A stretch of 42,885 bases of DNA from Clostridiales bacterium (GTDB lineage Bacteria > Bacillota > Clostridia > Oscillospirales > Oscillospiraceae), in contig JAHAEW010000020.1 in NCBI GenBank assembly GCA_018374635.1, positions 1 to 42,885 of the forward strand, in the 5' to 3' direction. Under the pieces are notes generated by a model. That model worked only from the letters and a program-made list of their open reading frames with translations, ran no database searches and had not been told where the DNA came from. Shown here piece after piece: positions 38,716 through 42,885 of this stretch (position 1 is its first letter; the number at the start of each line of letters is the position of its first letter). The position numbers were made by a program, and so were the translations under genes.

Positions 38716-41700
38716 ATGAGCATTTGGAGCAAGCGCGCCGCGGCCGCGGCCATGGCCCTGGTCATGGTGGGGAGTACCGCGGCCTCCGCGTCGGTGGCGC
38801 TGGGACATGACATCCACAGCGGCGGCGTGGGACTCTCTCCCGGAACGGGAGTGGATTTCCAGATCTTCTGGAGCGACACCTATTCCGACCTGCGCACGGA
38901 GAACTATCTGACCTATACCCCCAGCGCCGACGTGCGGCCCACCCTGGCCTACGGCAAGAGCATCACCAGCCGGGAGACCCTTACCTCCATGGCCAAGACC
39001 CTGGAGAACCAGGGCAAGCGGGTGGTGGGCGGCATCAATGGAGGCTACTACTCCTTTTCCACCGGCGCGCCCGAGGGCGTCATCATCACCGACGGCATCC
39101 TGCGCTCCACCCCGTCGGCGGACAGCTCCCAGGGGGGCGGCTCCTGGTACTACGGCATCGGCTTCCGGGAGGACGGGACGGCCTTCATCGGCCAGCCCAA
39201 GATTGCCGTCCGGGCCAGCTTCGGGGGCAAGACCTACAACATCGCCGGCGGCCTCAACAAGGTGCGCAGCGATAATGGGGGCTATGTGCTCCTCAACAGC
39301 GATTTCGGCAGCACCACCGGCAACACCAGCGCGGGCGTGGATGTGATCCTGACCCCCGTGCTGGACGGGGTGGGGGAGACCGTCACCCGGGAGGACGGAG
39401 CGGTCCTCACCCGGCGGGAGGCCCCTGCCGTCATGAGCCGCATGACCTTCACAGTGGACCAGGTGGTGGAATCCACCTCCTCCACAGCCATCCCCAGCGG
39501 GAAATATGTCCTCACGGTCAACAACAAGAGCGGCGAGGCCGCCACCGCGCCCCTCAAGGCCCTGAAGGCCGGGGATACGGTTGAGGTGGACTTTGCCACC
39601 GGCGACACCCGGTGGACTGAGGCGGTGGAGGCCACCGGCGCGCCCAGCCGCCTGGTGAACGCCGGACAGGTGGACTACGCCAGCTTCAACAGCGACCCCA
39701 ATGCCAAGACCCGCCGGGCCCGCACCGCCATCGGCCTGAAGGAGGACGGCAGCGTCCTCTTCTACACCATTGACGGGGACCAGTCCGGGTACAGTGTGGG
39801 CGCGACGCTGGAGCAGGTGGCTATGCGCCTGATCGAGCTGGGCTGTGTGGAGGCGGTGGCCCTGGACGGAGGCGGCTCCACCACCCTGGGGGCCACCTAT
39901 CCCGGTGAGAGCACCCTGGGTGTGGTGAACAAGCCCTCGGGCGGCTCCCAGCGGGCCAACAGCACCGCCATTTTCCTCACCACCACGCTGACGGCGACCG
40001 GGGTCCTGGGTTCCTACTATGTTACGCCAAGCGACGCCATGCTCCTCGCAGGCAGCAGCGTCCAGCTCTCCGCCCAGGCGCTGGACACCGCCTACTATCC
40101 CATGAGCAACGCCGCGCCGGTGAGCTACTCCATCCAGAACGGGGACGGGCTCATCACCACGGACGGCGTCTTTACCGCCGGGAGCGAGAGCGGAACCGCC
40201 AAGGTCACCGCCAGCGGCGGCGGCGCGGAGGGGAGCGCCACCATGACGGTGGTCAAGACCCCCGATTCCATCTCCCTGCGGAATGAGGCCAGCGGAAAGG
40301 CCGTGACCGCCCTCAATGTGGCTCCCAGAGAGCAGGTCAACCTGAAGGCCGACGCGGTCTACCGGAAGCTCGCCCTGGTCTCCCAGGACGGCAGCTATAC
40401 CTGGACCTGTGACCCGGCGGTGGGAAGCGTGGACCCCAACGGCGTCTTTACCGCCGGGAGCGAGGGGGCCGGCGGCACCCTCACCGTGAGCGCCGGCGGG
40501 AAGAGTGTGAGCATTCCCGTCAGCGTGGCCGGACACATCCTGCCCCTGGAGGACTGTGAGGGCGACCTCTCCGCCTTTGTGAGCGGCGAGACCGTCACCG
40601 CGTCCCCCGAGACGGGACTGGAGCACGTGCGCTTTGGCCGGCAGAGCGTGCGTCTGGACTATGACGCGGCGCAGAACGGCACCGCCGCGCTGAGCGTGAA
40701 CCTGCCCATTGCCGACGGCGAGCGCAGGCTGGACCTGTGGGTCTACGGCGACGGCTCGGGCAACAGCCTGACCGCCAGCGTGACGGTGGGCAGCGGCGAG
40801 GGAGCCGCGGTGGAGCCCGTGGTCCTCACCGGGCTGGACTTCACCGGCTGGAAAAAGGTTTCGGTGGAGCTGCCCCAGGGCGCTGCCGCCCTGAGCGGAC
40901 TGAACATCATCTACGGCGGCGGAGCGCAGAGCCAGGGCGCCATCTGGGTGGACCAGCTGACCACCGCCAACCAGCAGATGGAGGACACCGCCGCACCCGA
41001 TGTGACGGTCAAGGTCTCGGGAAGCCAGCTCACCGCCACCGTCACCGACGATGTGGATCAGACCATTTATGCCAAAAACGTGGAGGTCACCTATGACGGC
41101 GCGCCCCTGGAAATGACCTGGAACGAGAGCGCCAACAGCCTGAGCGCCACCCTGCCCGCCGCCGACGGGAAGGCCCACCGGGTCACCGTGACCGCCAGCG
41201 ACGCCAGCGGCAACCGGGCCCGGGCCTCTGCGGACATCGCCCCCAACGCCGACCACGCCAATGTTTTTACCGACATGACGGGGCACTGGGCGGCCAAGTA
41301 CGCCACCTACCTCTACGATACCGGCGTGACCTCCGGCACTGGGGCAGCGGGTGAGCCCCTCACCTTTGCCCCTGACCGGAACATCACCCGGGGCGAGTTC
41401 TTTGCCCTGGTGGCCCGCTGGCTGGATCTGGATCTGGAGCAGTACGCCGGTGTGGAGCTGCCCTTTGCCGACGCGGATCAGGCCCCGGCCTGGGCTCTGG
41501 GAGAGATCAAGGCCATGTACAGCCTGGGCATCCTCAGCGGCAGTGAGAACGGCGGGAAGCGCTACCTGAACGCCAATGCCAACATCAGCCGGGTGGAGGT
41601 CATGACCATTCTGGGCCGCACCCAGGCCAAGGGGTATGAGGCCCCCGCCCTCACCGCAGCCGACGCGGGAGATGTGCCCGCCTGGGCCCTGGACTATGTC

Positions 41701-41808
41701 CGCATCCTGGTGGGGCAGGGCGTGGTGTCGGGATACGGAAACAAGCTCAACCCCAACCAGTCCATCACCCGCGGCGAAGTGGCCACCATGCTCTATACCA
41801 TGCGCTGA
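38716..41808 (+). CDS. Secreted phosphodiester glycosidase (NAGPA/DUF2233) with Ig-like and SLH domains
   Basis: A 1030-residue exoprotein. Signal peptide: KRAAAAAMALVMVGSTAASA (residues 6-25). Next, at about 95-420, a phosphodiester glycosidase domain (VVGGINGGYYSF, then VALDGGGSTTL), the type that trims N-acetylglucosamine-1-phosphate diesters or related cell-surface sugars. Ig-like Big domains follow at about 435-600, with a repeated GVFTAGSE motif, then a beta-sandwich with WVYGDGSG, and three SLH repeats (about 850-1030: FTDMTGHWA, ITRGEFFAL; ISRVEVMTI; ITRGEVATM) that bind secondary cell-wall polymer. ATG at 38716 has AGGAGG 9 nt upstream. It would act on the cell surface, possibly in envelope upkeep. 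Confidence 0.9.
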   Translation: MSIWSKRAAAAAMALVMVGSTAASASVALGHDIHSGGVGLSPGTGVDFQIFWSDTYSDLRTENYLTYTPSADVRPTLAYGKSITSRETLTSMAKTLENQGKRVVGGINGGYYSFSTGAPEGVIITDGILRSTPSADSSQGGGSWYYGIGFREDGTAFIGQPKIAVRASFGGKTYNIAGGLNKVRSDNGGYVLLNSDFGSTTGNTSAGVDVILTPVLDGVGETVTREDGAVLTRREAPAVMSRMTFTVDQVVESTSSTAIPSGKYVLTVNNKSGEAATAPLKALKAGDTVEVDFATGDTRWTEAVEATGAPSRLVNAGQVDYASFNSDPNAKTRRARTAIGLKEDGSVLFYTIDGDQSGYSVGATLEQVAMRLIELGCVEAVALDGGGSTTLGATYPGESTLGVVNKPSGGSQRANSTAIFLTTTLTATGVLGSYYVTPSDAMLLAGSSVQLSAQALDTAYYPMSNAAPVSYSIQNGDGLITTDGVFTAGSESGTAKVTASGGGAEGSATMTVVKTPDSISLRNEASGKAVTALNVAPREQVNLKADAVYRKLALVSQDGSYTWTCDPAVGSVDPNGVFTAGSEGAGGTLTVSAGGKSVSIPVSVAGHILPLEDCEGDLSAFVSGETVTASPETGLEHVRFGRQSVRLDYDAAQNGTAALSVNLPIADGERRLDLWVYGDGSGNSLTASVTVGSGEGAAVEPVVLTGLDFTGWKKVSVELPQGAAALSGLNIIYGGGAQSQGAIWVDQLTTANQQMEDTAAPDVTVKVSGSQLTATVTDDVDQTIYAKNVEVTYDGAPLEMTWNESANSLSATLPAADGKAHRVTVTASDASGNRARASADIAPNADHANVFTDMTGHWAAKYATYLYDTGVTSGTGAAGEPLTFAPDRNITRGEFFALVARWLDLDLEQYAGVELPFADADQAPAWALGEIKAMYSLGILSGSENGGKRYLNANANISRVEVMTILGRTQAKGYEAPALTAADAGDVPAWALDYVRILVGQGVVSGYGNKLNPNQSITRGEVATMLYTMR

Positions 41809-41827
41809 GCCTCTCATAGGAACAGGA

Positions 41828-41857
41828 AAGAGGAGCACCTGAAGGGGTGCTCCTCTT
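41828..41857 (+). terminator. Hairpin after the SLH exoprotein
   Basis: AAGAGGAGCACC pairs with GGTGCTCCTCTT, a 12-bp stem 20 nt past the stop. The run after it (CTGG) lacks T, so termination may be partial. Confidence 0.6.
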
Positions 41858-41873
41858 CTGGCGTAAATCCCCA

Positions 41874-41903
41874 TTGTAAAAGGGGAAAAGAAGCCGGTAT
41901 AAT
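41874..41903 (+). promoter_or_regulatory. Promoter of the HAD phosphatase
   Basis: TTGTAA (41874-41879), 18 nt, TATAAT (41898-41903). Confidence 0.7.
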
Positions 41904-41930
41904 GGGGGAGAAGATACGGCAGGAGGGATG

Positions 41931-42743
41931 ATGGATATGTATTCGCTCATCGCACTGGACATCGACGGGACCCTCATCGGCCCGGACGGCCGGGTGAGTT
42001 CCGCAAACCGGAGGGCGGTTGCCCGGGCCAGGGAGGCAGGGGTGCGGGTGGTGCTGTGCACCGGCCGCTCCTGGCAGGAGTCGGAGGATGTGGCCGACCA
42101 GGCCGGGTGCGACCGCGTGCTGGTCTGTCAGGGGGGCGCGGCCCTGGCCGATCTGGACCAGCGGCGCAACACCCGCCGCTGGGACATCCACCGGGAGACC
42201 GGGCGGGCCCTGGTAGAGCGGCTGGAGCGGGAGGAGCTGGGCCTGATGCTCTTCGCGGGAGAGGAGCTGCTGGTCAATCCACGGGGAGAGGAGATCTTCC
42301 GCACCTATCCCAGCGCCGGGTTCCACCGGTGCAAGCGGGTGGAGGCCCGCCCCGGCGCGGTGCTGGAGCGGGAGGGGCTGCCCCTGAGCAAGATCTATGC
42401 CCAGGGCGCGCCGGAGACCTTTCCGTCCCTGCTGAAGGAGCTGGGCAGGTGCCGTGAGGTAGAGCTGACCTCTTCCGCGCCCTATAATTTTGAGATCGTC
42501 CCCGCCGGCGTGGACAAGGGGACCGGCCTGGCCGCTCTGGCCGGAGTGCTGGGACTCGGTCTGGAGGATTGCGCCGCCATCGGCGACAGCGACAACGACC
42601 GGGGCATGCTGGCGGCGGTGGGCATGCCCATCGCCATGGGCAACGCCGCGGAGGAGATCCGCGCCCTGGCGCGCCGGGTCACCGCCAGCAACCGGGAGGA
42701 CGGCGTGGCAAAAGCCATCGGACGCCTGCTGGAAGAGGGATAA
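41931..42743 (+). CDS. Cof-type HAD superfamily phosphatase
   Basis: A 270-residue HAD hydrolase of the Cof (sugar phosphate/pyridoxal phosphate phosphatase) type. Motif I ALDIDGTL with both Asp near residues 9-11, motif II LCTGRSW at about 45, and the late acidic motif GDSDNDRGML at about 220. A cap domain sits between motifs II and III, as in class IIB. The start is uncertain: ATGs at 41928, 41931 and 41937 follow AGGAGG (41921-41926); the first is too close, the second 4 nt and the third 10 nt away. Substrate unknown. Confidence 0.88.
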   Translation: MDMYSLIALDIDGTLIGPDGRVSSANRRAVARAREAGVRVVLCTGRSWQESEDVADQAGCDRVLVCQGGAALADLDQRRNTRRWDIHRETGRALVERLEREELGLMLFAGEELLVNPRGEEIFRTYPSAGFHRCKRVEARPGAVLEREGLPLSKIYAQGAPETFPSLLKELGRCREVELTSSAPYNFEIVPAGVDKGTGLAALAGVLGLGLEDCAAIGDSDNDRGMLAAVGMPIAMGNAAEEIRALARRVTASNREDGVAKAIGRLLEEG

Positions 42744-42751
42744 GGGCAAGA

Positions 42752-42838
42752 GAGCGGCCCGGGACGGTAATACCGTCCCGGGCCGCTCAGCGTGTCGAAA
42801 AACTTCGACACGCTTCTCAAAAATGCAAGCATTTTTTC
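42752..42838 (+). repeat. Three adjacent hairpins at the window end
   Basis: Hairpin 1 (42752-42788): GAGCGGCCCGGGACGG-TAATA-CCGTCCCGGGCCGCTC, 16 perfect bp. Hairpin 2 (42789-42814): AGCGTGTCGAA-AAAC-TTCGACACGCT, 11 perfect bp, immediately adjacent. Hairpin 3 (42819-42836): AAAAATGC..GCATTTTT with flanking CTC/GAG, ending in T6. The whole may serve as terminator of the phosphatase, or be the edge of a repeated palindromic element that continues past the window. Confidence 0.65.
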
Positions 42839-42885
42839 GAGGGGATGCAGGCCGCTGCGTGCACTCGCTTTCGCTCGCACACTTG

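Overview
The window looks like chromosome from a high-G+C anaerobic gut Firmicute of the Oscillospiraceae type (Flavonifractor, Lawsonibacter or Intestinimonas-like). This is inferred from strong AGGAGG ribosome-binding sites, GC-rich codon use, PadR/XRE regulators, a DUF4179-type anti-sigma factor, a PBSX-like phage module and an S-layer-homology exoprotein. No rRNA, tRNA or CRISPR array was seen. Genus is a guess from gene style, not from a marker gene.

Layout. 1-3990: an AraC-type regulator, then a promoter and a structured leader with a terminator, leading into an iron-dependent alcohol dehydrogenase and an aldehyde dehydrogenase. 4069-17419: a tightly packed, one-strand head-and-contractile-tail gene cluster: terminase, portal, protease, decoration protein, capsid, connectors, sheath, tube, frameshifting chaperone, LysM hub protein, hub, spike, wedge, baseplate J, XkdU-like protein and a small end protein. 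It lacks integrase, repressor, replication and lysis genes, and also a normal-length tape measure. 17420-18106: an XRE-superoxide-reductase fusion regulator with its own promoter and a strong terminator. 18120-19983 (minus): a PadR regulator with two membrane proteins. 20005-22343: a NifU-like Fe-S protein, then an ECF sigma factor and its probable membrane anti-sigma partner.

22408-25842 (minus): pyruvate carboxylase with a perfect 16-bp palindrome in its leader. 26165-30224: recG, a GNAT acetyltransferase, a C_GCAxxG_C_C protein and a 2-hydroxyacid dehydrogenase. 30239-32846 (minus): MATE exporter, PflX-like radical SAM protein and a small XRE repressor with two operator-like palindromes, divergent from a 60-residue protein. 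33094-37135 (minus): probable operon of an RluD-type pseudouridine synthase, mutY, an aldehyde dehydrogenase and thymidine kinase. 37325-38536: hemW. 38716-41808: a secreted phosphodiester glycosidase/SLH protein behind a three-hairpin leader. 41931-42743: a Cof-type HAD phosphatase, then three back-to-back hairpins at the window end.

The most interesting part is the 13.3-kb particle cluster. Its order follows Bacillus PBSX, it carries a textbook -1 frameshift signal (A7 slippery run, 5-nt spacer, 11-bp stem-loop) in the tail chaperone, and it has only a 199-residue charged protein where a tape measure should be. It could be a decayed prophage, a domesticated particle or a gene-transfer-agent-like element; sequence alone does not decide. 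The adjoining regulator fuses a DNA-binding domain to a complete desulfoferrodoxin-like iron protein, which suggests redox-sensing control of something nearby.
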